A DNA stretch of 5,950 nucleotides. It comes from Prevotella sp. GTDB taxonomy: Bacteria; Bacteroidota; Bacteroidia; Bacteroidales; Bacteroidaceae. The notes under the pieces were generated by a model, which worked only from the letters and a program-made list of their open reading frames with translations, was not told where the DNA came from and did not search any database. The position numbers and the translations under genes were made by a program. The stretch spans positions 1 through 5,950 of the forward strand of contig JAJPZE010000152.1 of NCBI GenBank assembly GCA_021204565.1, read 5' to 3'. Numbering within the stretch: the first letter of the stretch is position 1; the number at the start of each line of letters is the position of its first letter. This document shows positions 5,901 through 5,950 of the stretch, piece by piece.

Positions 5901-5950
5901 ATGGATTACCGGGAGATTTTACAATATTATTGGGGGTATAACGACTTCCG
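5901..5950 (+). CDS. recQ: ATP-dependent DNA helicase RecQ, N-terminal start (continues beyond window)
   Basis: Only 16 full codons are visible: MDYREILQYYWGYNDF, with the next codon beginning CG. The pattern of a short leader, IL, YWGY and DF followed probably by Arg is typical of the RecQ N terminus, just before the helicase Q motif. RecQ is a 3'-5' helicase whose unwinding feeds RecJ, and the gene starts 10 bp after recJ, so co-transcription is likely. The call rests on few residues plus the gene context. Confidence 0.8.
   Translation, partial: MDYREILQYYWGYNDF

Overview
The window looks like a chromosomal segment from a member of the Bacteroidota, most likely Bacteroidales, with GC near 50% by eye. 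Three things support this. One gene belongs to a family known mainly from Bacteroides relatives (DUF4831). A textbook Bacteroidetes promoter (TTTG, 20 bp, TACCTTTG) sits before one gene. Start codons lack strong Shine-Dalgarno sequences. The genus cannot be fixed from the sequence alone.

Every gene is on the + strand. Bases 1-425 hold the 3' part of the NAD(P)HX dehydratase gene (nnrD domain). It is followed after 13 bp by a secreted DUF4831 protein (439-1476). A 103-bp gap carrying the promoter leads to a lipoprotein made of a 5'-nucleotidase C-terminal (substrate-binding) domain (1580-2350). Twenty bp later comes a secreted metallophosphatase equal to the N-terminal catalytic domain of the same enzyme class (2371-3225). 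The two halves of a UshA-type 5'-nucleotidase are thus separate genes in swapped order and probably act together outside the cytoplasm in nucleotide salvage.

A gap of about 930 bp (3226-4159) follows with no convincing gene. It is not featureless. It has several good stem-loops, a 23-bp-period direct repeat, a 14-bp motif repeated 340 bp apart, and short inverted repeats. This is the least explained part of the window and may be an intergenic repeat family, a decayed mobile element or a structured RNA.

The right side is a DNA repair pair: complete recJ (4160-5890), then after 10 bp the first 50 bases of recQ (from 5901). In the RecF-type pathway RecQ unwinds DNA and RecJ degrades the 5' strand, so the tight pairing makes functional sense.

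Most genes are ordinary conserved chromosomal genes. I found no defence island, prophage, CRISPR array or obvious new system. The items worth a second look are the repeat-rich gap, the split nucleotidase and the DUF4831 protein.
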